DNA of 64,000 bases from Maritalea mobilis (GCF_019800885.1 NZ_JAHVKE010000002.1:744001-808000); one strand, 5' to 3'; positions 9,294 to 20,040 are shown, counted from the first letter of the stretch. Numbers and translations: made by a program. The notes: a model not told the origin generated them from the sequence alone.

Positions 9294-10359
9294 GGGCATA
9301 TGGACCCGGCTTGCCGGGTTTCGCAACGCGCCCCCGCGCCTGCCACAGGTGCGCCCGCCGCAGACCCACGTGGTTCTGCTCGATGGCACGATGTCCTCGC
9401 TCCGCAAGGGGTGGGAGACGAATATCGGGCTGACCTATCGTTTGCTGCTCGACCTGCCCTCCGACGCGAATGTCACGGTGTATTACGAGCCGGGCATCCA
9501 ATGGCGGGGCGTCCGCCGGGCGCATGAGGTGATTGCGGGGATCGGGATCAACCGGCAGATCCGCCGGGCCTACCTGTTCCTCGCCCGCAATTACCGCCCC
9601 GGCGACCGGATCATCCTGATGGGGTTCTCGCGCGGGGCCTACGCGGTGCGGTCGTTGGCCGGGCTGATCGACAAGATGGGCCTGCTGCGCCCTGCGCAGG
9701 TGGACGAAGACACGCTCGAGCGGGTCTATGATTTCTACCGCCACGCGCCCGAATGTCCCGAGGCGCGGGCGCTGAAAGCGTCACTCTGCCACGAGAGGGT
9801 CTCGGTCGATTTCCTCGGCGTTTTCGACACGGTGCGCGCGCTTGGCATCCGCTGGCCGATCCTGTGGCGGCTTCTGCCCATGCCGCACCCGTTCCATTCG
9901 CATATCCTGGGCCCCTCCGTCCGCTGCGCGCGGCAGGCGCTGGCGCTGGAGGAAACGCGCGATGTCTACGCGCCGGTCATGTGGACCTGTCTTCCGGACG
10001 CAGCGGCGCCAAGCCATGTGCAACAGATGTGGTTTCGCGGCACGCATGGCGATGTCGGCGGGCAGATCGACGGATGGTCGCCCGCGCGCGGCCTGTCGAA
10101 CATCCCGCTGGTCTGGATGCTGGGCGAGGCCGAGGCGGCGGGCCTGCCGTTGCCGGTGCATTGGCGGCATCGTTACGTAACGGAACCGGGCGCGCCGTCG
10201 ATCGGGACCTTCATGGGGGCGGGCAAGTATTTCCTGTTGCGTCACCGGCGGCCTGTCGGGCTGGACCCCTCGGAATGCGTGCACCCGACCGCGCGTGCGA
10301 CAGCCCTTGCACGGGGGGAGCGGCTGCCCGATCCGCCGTCCCCGGCCATCCCCGCCTGA
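9271..10359 (+). CDS. DUF2235-domain alpha/beta hydrolase
   Basis: About 362 residues if begun at ATG 9271, which overlaps the previous gene by 23 bases. The alternative is GTG 9349, which removes 26 residues. The ATG at 9300 is out of frame. The core begins THVVLLDGTMSSL, and the nucleophile motif is GFSRGAYAVRSLAGLI near residue 118 (GxSxG). DUF2235 covers T6SS lipase-like effectors (Tle type) as well as uncharacterised housekeeping hydrolases. No VgrG, PAAR, Hcp or immunity gene is nearby, so a secretion role is not supported. No signal peptide is seen. Confidence 0.8.
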   Translation: MGRSRRSRGIWTRLAGFRNAPPRLPQVRPPQTHVVLLDGTMSSLRKGWETNIGLTYRLLLDLPSDANVTVYYEPGIQWRGVRRAHEVIAGIGINRQIRRAYLFLARNYRPGDRIILMGFSRGAYAVRSLAGLIDKMGLLRPAQVDEDTLERVYDFYRHAPECPEARALKASLCHERVSVDFLGVFDTVRALGIRWPILWRLLPMPHPFHSHILGPSVRCARQALALEETRDVYAPVMWTCLPDAAAPSHVQQMWFRGTHGDVGGQIDGWSPARGLSNIPLVWMLGEAEAAGLPLPVHWRHRYVTEPGAPSIGTFMGAGKYFLLRHRRPVGLDPSECVHPTARATALARGERLPDPPSPAIPA

Positions 10360-10460
10360 GCCGGGCGGGGGCGCTGCCGCGTGGCTCGGCCTGCGGCCTG
10401 CGCCCACGACGGCGGTGGCCGCGCTGGCGCGCGGCGGAGGTGTGAAATACGGGCCACACA

Positions 10461-12875
10461 TCAGGATTTTCGGGGCTTGGCGCGCAGGGTCGCCTCGGCG
10501 CTGCGCGGGTCCTCGGGCCAGGGGTGCTTGGGGTATTGCGCACGCATGTCCTTGCGCACATCGGCATAGGAGCCGTCCCAGAACCCCGGCAGATCGGTCG
10601 TGACCTGCACCGGGCGCTGCGCGGGCGACAGCAGGACCAGGCGCACCGGCAGGCGGTCACGCCCCACGGTCGGATGCGTGGTCACGCCAAAGACCTCCTG
10701 CAAGCGCACGGCCACCTCGGGCACCTCTCCGCCGTAGTCGATGGCGAGCGCGCGCCCCAGCGGGGTTGTCCAGCCCTTCGGCGCGAGGCGGTCCACCTCG
10801 GCCATCCGGTCCCATCCGATCCACGCCGACAGGGCATCGTGGGGGTCGAACCGGGCCAGCCCCTCGGCATCGCGTATGCCACTCAGGAAAGGCGCGGCCC
10901 ATTCATGCAGGTGGTCGAGAAGGGCTGAGTCCGACAGGTCCGCGACGCCCGAAAACCGCACCCGCGCACGCAGAAGCCGCGCCTGTTTCGTCCAGCCAAG
11001 CGCGCCGAGGCCAAGGTCGCGAATCCCCTCCAGCAGCGCGTCGGTCACGGCCTCGGGCGGGGCGTTCTTCCACGCGCGATCCTCCAGAACCAGCGTGCCG
11101 AAGCGTTCCTGCCGCCGCGCCTCGACCCGGCGGTGGCGCCTGGACCAGTGGCAGGTCTCGACCCACCCGATCCGGTCCCCATGAACCGCGCGCAACTCGG
11201 CATCGGACAGAACGGCGGCCTGACGGATGCGCGCCTCGCGCCGGTCGCCATCGAGGTCGGTTGCCACGATCAAGCGCTGGCCGGCCAATGCGTCACCATC
11301 GGGCAGAACAGCCCCCTTGCCGCCGGACAGGACATAGCGCGGCGCATCCCCGGGGCGGCGCAGGCCAACCCGGTCGGGATAGGCCAGCGCCGCCTGTGCG
11401 CCGGGCGACAGGGGCGGCCCGTCCTCGAACCGGGCCAAGCGCCTCGCCTCTTGCCGGATGCGGGCGACGACCCCGCGATCAGCGCCCATCGCGGCAGGAT
11501 CATCGAGTGCCCGCAGGCGCAGGGCCAGGTCGGTGCCGCGCCCGCGCAACGGGTCCCGCTCGGACAGGAGCGCGGCCACCCGCGCCGCGCCGGGGCCGCC
11601 CAGCCGGACAAGATGCCCAAGGCGCGGGTGCAGCGGGAGACGCAAGAGCGCGCGACCGTGTTCGGTGATCCGTGCCCCTTCATCCAGCGCGCCGAGGTCG
11701 CGCAGCAGCGCGCGGGCCTCGGACAGCGCGCCTTCGGGCGGCTGTGTCAGAAAGGCCAAACCCTCGGACCCGCCCCATGCGGCCAGTTCCAGCGCGAGAT
11801 TGGCGAGGTCGGCGGATTCGATCTCGGCCGGGGGAAAGGCGGGCATCGCCCCTTCCTGCCCCTTGGTCCAGAGCCGGTAACACACCCCCACGGCCACCCG
11901 GCCCGCGCGGCCCCGACGCTGCGTGGCCTCGGCGCGGCTGACGGGTTCGGTCACCAGCCGCGACATGCCGCTGGACGGGTCGAACCGTGCCCGCCGCGAC
12001 CGGCCCCCATCCACGACGATGCGCACATCCTCGATGGTGAGGGAGGTCTCTGCGATGGAGGTCGCCAGCACCAGCTTGCGGCCCTGCGCCTCGGGCCGGA
12101 TGGCCGCGCGCTGCTCGGCGAAGGGGAGCGCGCCGTAGAGGGGGCGCAGATGCACATCGCCCGGCAGACGCCCGTTCAGCAGGGCGGCCACGCGCCGGAT
12201 CTCTCCTTCGCCGGGAAGGAAGGCCAGACAGCCGCCGGGGGCATCCGACAGCACCCGCTCGATCAGCCGGGCCAGTTCGACCTCCCACCGTGCGTCGGAC
12301 GGCAAGGGGCGGTCGAGATAGCGCGTTTCGACCGGGAAGGCGCGCCCCTCGGACGAGATCAGCGGCGCATCGTCCAACAGCGCGGCCACCGGCGCGGCGT
12401 CAAGCGTGGCCGACATCACCAGCAGGCGCAGGTCCGGCCGCAGCGCGCCGCGCACCTCCCATGCCAAGGCAAGGCCCAGATCGGCATTGAGCGAGCGTTC
12501 GTGGAACTCATCGAAAATCACCGTGCCGATACCCGGCAATTCCGGGTCGTCCTGCAACATCCGGGTCAGGATGCCCTCGGTGACAACCTCGATCCGCGTG
12601 GCCTTGGAGATGCGCGACTCCCCCCGGATTCGGTAGCCGACGGTTTGCCCGACACTCTCCCCAAGCGTTTCGGCCATGCGTTCCGCCGCGGCGCGGGCGG
12701 CCAGGCGGCGCGGCTCCAGCATCACTAGGCGCCCCTCGATCGCGCCGGCCTCAAGCAAGGCCAGCGGCACGCGCGTCGTCTTGCCGGCGCCGGGGGGTGC
12801 CTGCAACACGGCGCGCCCGTGGGTGTCCAGCGCCGCGATCAGCTCTGGCAGGATGGTGTCGATGGGCAGGGACAA
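10461..12875 (-). CDS. hrpB: ATP-dependent RNA helicase HrpB
   Basis: An 804-residue DEAH-box helicase. The P-loop is APPGAGKTT (residues 26-34), motif II DEFHERS lies near 122, motif III MSATLD near 155, and motif VI is EATQRRGRAGR. An HA2 region and the HrpB-specific C-terminal domain, which ends in LPGFWDGSYADVRKDMRAQYPKHPWPEDP, follow. This C-terminus separates HrpB from HrpA. The start is a TTG at 12875; no ATG is available in frame close by. The cellular substrate is not established in this group. The DUF3108 gene upstream ends 7 bases before its start, so they are probably cotranscribed. Confidence 0.94.
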   Translation of the reverse strand: MSLPIDTILPELIAALDTHGRAVLQAPPGAGKTTRVPLALLEAGAIEGRLVMLEPRRLAARAAAERMAETLGESVGQTVGYRIRGESRISKATRIEVVTEGILTRMLQDDPELPGIGTVIFDEFHERSLNADLGLALAWEVRGALRPDLRLLVMSATLDAAPVAALLDDAPLISSEGRAFPVETRYLDRPLPSDARWEVELARLIERVLSDAPGGCLAFLPGEGEIRRVAALLNGRLPGDVHLRPLYGALPFAEQRAAIRPEAQGRKLVLATSIAETSLTIEDVRIVVDGGRSRRARFDPSSGMSRLVTEPVSRAEATQRRGRAGRVAVGVCYRLWTKGQEGAMPAFPPAEIESADLANLALELAAWGGSEGLAFLTQPPEGALSEARALLRDLGALDEGARITEHGRALLRLPLHPRLGHLVRLGGPGAARVAALLSERDPLRGRGTDLALRLRALDDPAAMGADRGVVARIRQEARRLARFEDGPPLSPGAQAALAYPDRVGLRRPGDAPRYVLSGGKGAVLPDGDALAGQRLIVATDLDGDRREARIRQAAVLSDAELRAVHGDRIGWVETCHWSRRHRRVEARRQERFGTLVLEDRAWKNAPPEAVTDALLEGIRDLGLGALGWTKQARLLRARVRFSGVADLSDSALLDHLHEWAAPFLSGIRDAEGLARFDPHDALSAWIGWDRMAEVDRLAPKGWTTPLGRALAIDYGGEVPEVAVRLQEVFGVTTHPTVGRDRLPVRLVLLSPAQRPVQVTTDLPGFWDGSYADVRKDMRAQYPKHPWPEDPRSAEATLRAKPRKS

Positions 12876-12882
12876 GGGGCGA

Positions 12883-13665
12883 TCAGTTCCGACGTTCCAT
12901 GCGGACGGTGCCGTAGATCGTGGCAGACGCCACCTCGGTCAAGTGCCAAAGGCCGTCGCCGGCGGGTCGAAAGGTCGCCGTGAAGTTGAAGGCCGGGAAC
13001 CGCCCCAGGTCATCGGCCGGGAACCCCTCCAGCCGACGATGGGTCGCGTTGCAGGTGATCATGTCGCCCTGGCGGCTTGGCGGCCCCAAGGCGACCGCGG
13101 CCAAACGGGCGCCGTCATAGATCGACGCGCTCCAGTTGCACAACTCGCCCTCGGGGCGTGCGCGGGCCAGCCGGTACATGGCCGTCAGCGGATCGACCGC
13201 GCCGCGTCCGCGCGACGGGGGCACGGGCGTCGCGCTTCCGGTTCCGGCCACCTGGCTGCGGATGACGGGCGTGCCGCTTTGCCAGACCATGTCGACGCTG
13301 CTTTGCCTCTGCCCGGTGTCGACCGTCTCGCGATAGCTGGTTGCGTGCAGGCTGGGCGAGCCGAAATAGCCTTGCGCGTTCATGGTGAAATTCACGCGGG
13401 CGAAAGCCGCCGCCAACCCGGTGGCGCGGATATCGGCGGCAACGGCGTAGCTGTTGCCCCCCTCGCGCGATGCCACGGAAATGCGGGCGACCGTCAGCGG
13501 CCCATATGTGATGTCGAAGGCAAAATTCTCCTGGTCTTGGGCCGAGGCAGAGGCCGGCAGGACCAACCCGGCCAGCACCAGGGCCCCGGTTGCGCGACCT
13601 ATGCGCCTGAGCGGGGCGGTCGGTCTGGACAGGGCAGGGCGAATGCGGGCAAACAGCTTGGACAT
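12883..13665 (-). CDS. Exported DUF3108-domain protein
   Basis: 260 residues starting at ATG 13665, with AGGGGGAG upstream. A Sec signal peptide is clear: basic [15 protein letters not shown], a hydrophobic stretch [13 protein letters not shown], and likely cleavage after ASASA. The mature part begins [20 protein letters not shown] and fits DUF3108, predicted periplasmic beta-rich proteins of unknown role. Two cysteines (LCNWSA and ITCNAT) could form a disulfide. It shares a short divergent region with meaB and runs into hrpB. No function can be assigned. Confidence 0.82.
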   Translation of the reverse strand: MSKLFARIRPALSRPTAPLRRIGRATGALVLAGLVLPASASAQDQENFAFDITYGPLTVARISVASREGGNSYAVAADIRATGLAAAFARVNFTMNAQGYFGSPSLHATSYRETVDTGQRQSSVDMVWQSGTPVIRSQVAGTGSATPVPPSRGRGAVDPLTAMYRLARARPEGELCNWSASIYDGARLAAVALGPPSRQGDMITCNATHRRLEGFPADDLGRFPAFNFTATFRPAGDGLWHLTEVASATIYGTVRMERRN

Positions 13666-13721
13666 ATCGGAACTCCCCCTCGGTGTGCCCCCTGAGTGTA
13701 GCAAGGAAAGACAGAGGTTCC

Positions 13722-14702
13722 ATGACGGAAATCCAGGCCCTCGCAGACCGGATCCTTGCGGGCGACCGCCGTGCCCTTGCGCGGGCGGTGACCTTGGTGG
13801 AAAGCACGCGAGCCGATCACCGGGCCGAGGCGACGGCGCTGATGGAAGCGTTGCGGGGGGCGGACCGGCAGGCGCTGCGCATCGGTCTGTCGGGCACACC
13901 CGGCGTGGGCAAGTCCACCTTCATCGAGGCCTTCGGCATGATGCTGATCGAAGCGGGGCTGCGGGTGGCCGTCCTTGCCGTCGATCCAAGCTCAGCGCGC
14001 TCTGGCGGGTCGATCCTCGGCGACAAGACGCGGATGGAGCGGCTGAGCCGCGAAAAGGGCGCGTTCATCCGTCCTTCGCCGTCCTCGTCGCAACTGGGCG
14101 GCGTGGCGCGCCGCACGCGCGAAGCGGTCAGCCTGTGCGAGGCGGCCGGGTTCGACGTCGTCCTGATCGAAACGGTGGGCGTCGGACAGTCCGAGACGAT
14201 GGTGGCCGAGATGTGCGACCTCTTCGTGCTGCTGCTGGCGCCCGCGGGCGGCGACGAATTGCAGGGCGTGAAGCGCGGCATCATGGAGATGGCCGACCTG
14301 ATCCTCGTCAACAAGGCCGATGGGGATCTCAAGGCCACGGCGACACGCACGGTTTCCGATTACTCCGGTGCGCTGCGGCTGCTGCGCAAACGCCCGCAGG
14401 ACCCGGAGGATTTTCCCAAGGCGCTGCCGGTCTCGGCGGTCGAAGGGAACGGCCTGGAAACCGCGTGGCAAGAGATGCAGACGCTGGCCGAGGCGCGCAA
14501 GACAAGCGGCTGGTGGGATCGGCGCCGCGCCGAGCAGGCCGCCCATTGGTTCGAGGAAGAGGTCCGCTGGGGCCTGTTGCAGCGGCTTCACACCGATCCG
14601 CAGGTACGCGCGGCGATGGGGGAGCGGGCCGCGGCTGTGGCACAGGGCAAGATGACCCCGGATGCAGCCGCGCGCGAGATGCTGGAGCATTTGAGCACCT
14701 AG
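13722..14702 (+). CDS. meaB: Methylmalonyl-CoA mutase-associated GTPase MeaB
   Basis: A 326-residue G3E-family GTPase that protects and reactivates adenosylcobalamin-dependent methylmalonyl-CoA mutase. P-loop GTPGVGKST at residues 58-66, [18 protein letters not shown] switch region near 88-106, ETVGVGQSE near 150, and the guanine-specificity motif NKAD near 200. Start ATG 13722 is preceded by AAGGAAAGACAGAGG; an in-frame ATG at 13683 would only add residues without homology. No mutase gene is in the window, so its partner lies elsewhere. A perfect hairpin overlaps its stop codon. Confidence 0.94.
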   Translation: MTEIQALADRILAGDRRALARAVTLVESTRADHRAEATALMEALRGADRQALRIGLSGTPGVGKSTFIEAFGMMLIEAGLRVAVLAVDPSSARSGGSILGDKTRMERLSREKGAFIRPSPSSSQLGGVARRTREAVSLCEAAGFDVVLIETVGVGQSETMVAEMCDLFVLLLAPAGGDELQGVKRGIMEMADLILVNKADGDLKATATRTVSDYSGALRLLRKRPQDPEDFPKALPVSAVEGNGLETAWQEMQTLAEARKTSGWWDRRRAEQAAHWFEEEVRWGLLQRLHTDPQVRAAMGERAAAVAQGKMTPDAAAREMLEHLST

Positions 14703-14722
14703 GGCGGGATCCATCCCGCCCT
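14701..14722. terminator. Perfect GC-rich hairpin between convergent genes
   Basis: Ten-base arms AGGGCGGGAT and ATCCCGCCCT with a 2-base loop begin inside the meaB stop codon and end 5 bases before the convergent HlyU-family stop. There is no U-tract on either strand, so it may terminate weakly or only block 3' exonucleases in both directions. Confidence 0.5.
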
Positions 14723-14727
14723 GCGGG

Positions 14728-14997
14728 TCAGTCGAAGATCCGCTCGCCCTGTTCGTCGATCACCTGCTTGGCCTTCAGGATGGAAAACCGCTCGGCCTCC
14801 TCCCGGCTCTGGATCAGGTCGGCGCGCAAAAGCTCGTGAACCTTGGTTTCTCCGTCCACATCCTTCTCGATCCGCGCCCCGAGGCGAAAGCCGCCCTCCG
14901 CCGAATGCGGCTGCGCGATGATGCGGTATCCGTTGTAGATTTCGGGCTCCACCTCGAGCTTTGATCCGCCGCCGAAGAGCCTGGAGAAGAGGGACAT
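14728..14997 (-). CDS. HlyU-family small protein
   Basis: 89 residues from ATG 14997, with GAAAGGGCGGCCC just upstream. The sequence MSLFSRLFGGG followed by YNGYRIIAQPHSAEGGFRLGARIEK matches the HlyU family (PF10115). That family is named for a Vibrio haemolysin activator, but it is common in alphaproteobacteria, where its role is not settled; most copies lack an obvious DNA-binding motif, and I see none here. It probably forms an operon with nothing else, since upstream lies a short membrane protein with its own spacing. Confidence 0.75.
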   Translation of the reverse strand: MSLFSRLFGGGSKLEVEPEIYNGYRIIAQPHSAEGGFRLGARIEKDVDGETKVHELLRADLIQSREEAERFSILKAKQVIDEQGERIFD

Positions 14998-15065
14998 GGG
15001 CCGCCCTTTCGATGCGTTGTTTTGCAGAAGGGTAGTGCGCGGCGGCCGGTCGGAAAAGGGCGGCG

Positions 15066-15305
15066 TCACGCGCCCGTCGCGGGCGGCCGCCCGATGGCGA
15101 TTTTGAGCAGAAGGACCAGCCAGGGCGTCCCGTGCAGGGCCAGGTCGAAGATGTCGATGGGCCGCACCAGCGTTCCTGCCGCCAGCATCTTGAGCTTCTC
15201 CCAGATATGGGGCTCGGGCACGAACGGCGAGAGGCCGAGCGTCAGGCAGATGACGATCAGGATGGAGTAGGGGATCTGAGCGAGGAGGGAGCGGAGTCTG
15301 GTCAT
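15066..15305 (-). CDS. Small two-helix inner-membrane protein
   Basis: 79 residues from ATG 15305. Two transmembrane helices are evident: YSILIVICLTLGLSPF (residues ~12-27) and a C-terminal segment TPWLVLLLKIAIG, joined by a linker with PHIWEKLKMLAAGTLVRPIDIFD. Closely similar short proteins in Rhodobacterales are sometimes labelled RND transporter, a label not justified by the size. The ribosome-binding site is weak. It lies 25 bases downstream of the rpoD-coupled unknown gene. Function unknown. Confidence 0.68.
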   Translation of the reverse strand: MTRLRSLLAQIPYSILIVICLTLGLSPFVPEPHIWEKLKMLAAGTLVRPIDIFDLALHGTPWLVLLLKIAIGRPPATGA

Positions 15306-15330
15306 GTAAGTTAAATGGACTTTGAACCCC

Positions 15331-15669
15331 TTAAGGTACCTGCGTCGCCCAATCAAAAGTCATGACACGGGCCTGTTCCGAGCGTAGCCCGTGCCATCCG
15401 CCATATTTCTCAAGCGCCTTAGCGGAAGGTTTGACGGATCCAGCAGACAGCGACGGTTTGTCGACAACCACGGTCGAGATGTCAGGTACACCTCTTTTTC
15501 GACACAGAGAGCGCAGTCGGTCGAGGGGATCACCAAGCAACCGATGCTGCCCAGGGCGGCCAAGTCTATTGGACAGCTCTCCATATGTTATGAAAATCAC
15601 CCCCTCATCGACCCGTAGTTTCACATACAGGTCGAAGATCGTTTCTGCGAGGCGGTCATTCTCACCCAT
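15331..15669 (-). CDS. Unknown 112-residue protein translationally coupled to rpoD
   Basis: The start ATG (15669) comes one base after the rpoD stop (TGATATG), so translation is probably coupled to the sigma factor. The protein MGENDRLAETIFDLYVKL.. looks soluble and mostly helical in the first half, with TYGELSNRLGRPGQHRLLGDP resembling a small helical DNA-interacting or adaptor module, and a conserved-looking end EKYGGWHGLRSEQARV. I do not recognise the family. The stretch is visibly lower in G+C than its neighbours (roughly the low fifties in percent, against mid-sixties), a sign of later acquisition. An own ribosome-binding site is not obvious. Confidence 0.62.
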   Translation of the reverse strand: MGENDRLAETIFDLYVKLRVDEGVIFITYGELSNRLGRPGQHRLLGDPLDRLRSLCRKRGVPDISTVVVDKPSLSAGSVKPSAKALEKYGGWHGLRSEQARVMTFDWATQVP

Positions 15670-15670
15670 A

Positions 15671-17668
<1,998 letters not shown>

Positions 17669-17751
17669 TCATCCTTGTTCGGCTTGGGACGGGCGGGCAC
17701 CCCGAGGCGCGATGATGCGCGCATCCCTTGCATTCGCAACCTTTATCTAGC

Positions 17752-17768
17752 GCGAATCACTGATTCGC
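17752..17768. promoter_or_regulatory. 17-base perfect palindrome between dnaG and rpoD
   Basis: GCGAATCACTGATTCGC is perfectly symmetric around a central C. It begins 10 bases past the dnaG stop and lies about 85 bases upstream of rpoD on the minus strand. A further ATTCGC half-site occurs at about 17732-17737. It could be an operator for an rpoD promoter or a weak dnaG transcript-end hairpin. There is no U-tract, which favours the first. Confidence 0.4.
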
Positions 17769-17777
17769 ACAGGGCGG

Positions 17778-19709
17778 TCACCGGCTTTTCTTCGCGCGAC
17801 CGGCGCTATTTAGCAACTCATGGAACGCGGCACGCGCTTCTTCGGTGTCGCCGAACTGTTCGGCGCCGCCGCCTTCGCGGGGTGAAAGGGCGGCGTGCTT
17901 GCTGCGCACGGCCTGGTTCAGCCGGAACGCCAGCGTCGCGTCTTCCTCGTCCGTTACATGACCGAGATCCTCGAGGGCTTCGGCCATTTCCTCTTCGATC
18001 GCATGGGCGGCGGCGTGTTTGGCGAATTCCTCGGCCAGGCAGGTCGCTGCCTTCTCGATGTCGCCCGTGCCAGACAGAAAAGGTGCAATTCGCAGATGGC
18101 CCGTGGCCTCGATGCTTTCAAGGGTTTCGCCCAAGCCCGCCGAGGAAATTTCCACCCTGAGTGCCTCGGCGTCCCGCTGTGGCGTGGCCAGCAGGAAGTT
18201 GGCGAGGCGCGCCTGCCCCTCGTTTCGGGCGAGCATGCGCTCCAGCCGGTCCTCGAACTGGTCGATCAGGTCGGGAAACCGGCACAGCGTGGCCAGGATC
18301 AGGGACACCCGTAGCCCCTCGCCATCAAGCGTCGTGGCAAGGGCGCGCGTATAGGCCAGCGGCATCGCGGCCTCGGCAAAGCCGCGCCCGCGCCAACCGG
18401 TGTTGCGGCCTTGCGTGCCACGAGCGGGCCGGAACAGCGTGCGGCGCATCTCGGCCAGCGCCTCGCCGTAATGGCGTTTGAGCGAGGGATCGTTGATTCG
18501 CCCCACCGCCTGCCGCAGGCGCCGGTCCAGCCCCGCGCGCCGTTCCGGGGTGTCGAAGACCTGCCCCTCCGTCTCGCGCCGCCACAGCAGGTTGACCAGC
18601 GGCTCGGCGGCATCGAGCGCGTCTTGCATGGCCTTCGCCCCCTTCGCCTTGATCAACTCGTCGGGGTCCTGTCCCTCGGGCATGATGCAGAAGCGCAGGC
18701 TGCGGTCCGGCCCCAGATGCGGCAGGGCCAGGTCGATCAGGCGCATCGCGGCCCGCAGGCCCGCCTTGTCGCCATCCAGCGCGATGATCGGCTCGGGCGC
18801 GATGCGCCAGAGAAGCTGCAACTGGTCCTCCGTGATCGCCGTGCCAAGCGGGGCGACCGCCGCCTCGAACCCGGCCTGCACCAGCGCGATCACGTCCATG
18901 TAGCCTTCGGCCACGATCAGGGGCTGGCCCTTGCCCGCTGCCTCGCGCGCCGGGGCGTGATTGTAGAGCGCGCGGCCCTTGTCGAAGAGGGGCGTCTCGC
19001 GGCTGTTGAGGTACTTGGCGCGCGCGTTTGGGTCCATCGCGCGCCCGCCAAAGCCGATGCAGCGCCCGCGCGGATCGCGGATCGGAAAGGTGATGCGGTC
19101 ACGGAAGGCGTCATAGGGCGCGCCGCCATCGTCGGGGCGCGTGGCAATCCCGGCCTCGATCACGTGGTCGGCGGGCACGCCCTTGCCCGTCAGGGCGGTG
19201 AAGGCCCCTTGCCGCTGCGCCGGGGCAAAGCCGATCTCGAACCGCTCAAGCGTGGCTTGTGTCAGCCCGCGACGCTCCAGATAGGCGCGGGCCTCGGATG
19301 CGGCGGCGGTTTTCAGTTGCAGGCGGTAATGCGCGACGGCTGCCTCGGTCGCCTTGGCCAATTGGCTGGCGTGATCGGCCTTCTCCTGCGCGCGCGGGTC
19401 GCGCGCGGGCATTTGCATCCCGGCCTCGCGGGCCAGGATCTCGACCGCCTCCATGAAGCCCACGTTCTCGGTTTCCTGCACGAAGGTGAAGGCGTTGCCC
19501 TTCGCGTGGCAGCCGAAGCAGTAGTAGAACCCCTTGCGGTCATCGACGTGGAAGCTGGCCGTCTTTTCCTGGTGGAAGGGGCAGGGCGCCCACATGTCGC
19601 CCTTGGCCTGGTTCGATTTGCGATTGTCCCAGATGACCTTGCGGCCGACCACCTGCGACAGCGAGGTGCGTGCGCGAAGCTCGTCAAGGAATCCGGGGGG
19701 CAGGCTCAT
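17778..19709 (-). CDS. dnaG: DNA primase DnaG
   Basis: 643 residues from ATG 19709, with ATATAGGAAAC upstream; an in-frame ATG at 19787 adds 26 residues unlike primase. The N-terminal CHC2 zinc site uses Cys43, His46, Cys64 and Cys67 (PCPFHQEK ... YYCFGCHAKG). The TOPRIM catalytic core has EGYMDVIA near residue 265 and LDGDKAG near 310. The helicase-binding C-terminus is present and of normal length. It makes RNA primers at the replication fork and is followed by rpoD in the conserved macromolecular synthesis order. An imperfect DnaA-like box (TAATCCACA) lies about 75 bases upstream of its start. Confidence 0.96.
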   Translation of the reverse strand: MSLPPGFLDELRARTSLSQVVGRKVIWDNRKSNQAKGDMWAPCPFHQEKTASFHVDDRKGFYYCFGCHAKGNAFTFVQETENVGFMEAVEILAREAGMQMPARDPRAQEKADHASQLAKATEAAVAHYRLQLKTAAASEARAYLERRGLTQATLERFEIGFAPAQRQGAFTALTGKGVPADHVIEAGIATRPDDGGAPYDAFRDRITFPIRDPRGRCIGFGGRAMDPNARAKYLNSRETPLFDKGRALYNHAPAREAAGKGQPLIVAEGYMDVIALVQAGFEAAVAPLGTAITEDQLQLLWRIAPEPIIALDGDKAGLRAAMRLIDLALPHLGPDRSLRFCIMPEGQDPDELIKAKGAKAMQDALDAAEPLVNLLWRRETEGQVFDTPERRAGLDRRLRQAVGRINDPSLKRHYGEALAEMRRTLFRPARGTQGRNTGWRGRGFAEAAMPLAYTRALATTLDGEGLRVSLILATLCRFPDLIDQFEDRLERMLARNEGQARLANFLLATPQRDAEALRVEISSAGLGETLESIEATGHLRIAPFLSGTGDIEKAATCLAEEFAKHAAAHAIEEEMAEALEDLGHVTDEEDATLAFRLNQAVRSKHAALSPREGGGAEQFGDTEEARAAFHELLNSAGRAKKSR

Positions 19710-19881
19710 GTTTCCTATATCGGAGCGCGGCAGGGCCGAGTCCAGTCGGCTTGATGCCGACGACAAACCAGCGGCCCGATAATCCACAGTTCTTTTGCGA
19801 TGACCGGTCCCGGCCGGGTTTGACCGTTATCAAGGCAGGGCGGCGCGGCCAGTGGAACACCTTGTCATGGACGCGCCTGCA

Positions 19882-19950
19882 AACTGGGAGGAGAACATGC
19901 GTCATCACCACCTTTACAAGGTCCTGTCGGCGGCCCTGGCCGTCGGAATG
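19882..19950 (+). pseudogene. Possible orphan 5' end of a secreted-protein gene
   Basis: A very strong ribosome-binding site (CTGGGAGGAGAAC) precedes ATG 19897, and the first 16 codons (MRHHHLYKVLSAALAV) look like a signal peptide, of the kind seen on transporter binding proteins. After that the frame continues only through the antisense of a sarcosine-oxidase-like fragment and the tadE 3' end. This reads like a gene start joined to unrelated DNA. Interpretation only; no intact gene is present. Confidence 0.3.
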
Positions 19951-20040
19951 GAACAGGTTGATGATGCCGCGTTGCGAATGCATCACGTTGTAGTTCAACT
20001 CGCCCGACAGCTTTTCCCAGAGGTTCAGGCGGTGGGCCAT
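19936..20040 (-). pseudogene. Internal fragment of a sarcosine oxidase beta subunit-like gene
   Basis: Minus-strand codons from 20040 downward read MAHRLNLWEKLSGELNYNV then MHSQRGIINLFHSDGQ. This matches, as I recall the family, the segment of SoxB-type sarcosine oxidase beta subunits after the FAD-binding region (..LWEGL..LNYNVMxSQRGVLNLxHSDxQ). Upstream and downstream bases do not continue the homology in any frame I checked, so only about 35 codons remain. It lies in the 427-base gap between tadE-like and dnaG genes, which has no other gene. The flanking bases 19710-19880 and 20041-20136 show nothing recognisable. Confidence 0.5.

Noticed and set aside
18411-19754. A 447-codon open frame opposite dnaG
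   Set aside because: Mirror of a certain gene, with skewed Arg/Gly/Leu/Ala content and no recognisable domain.
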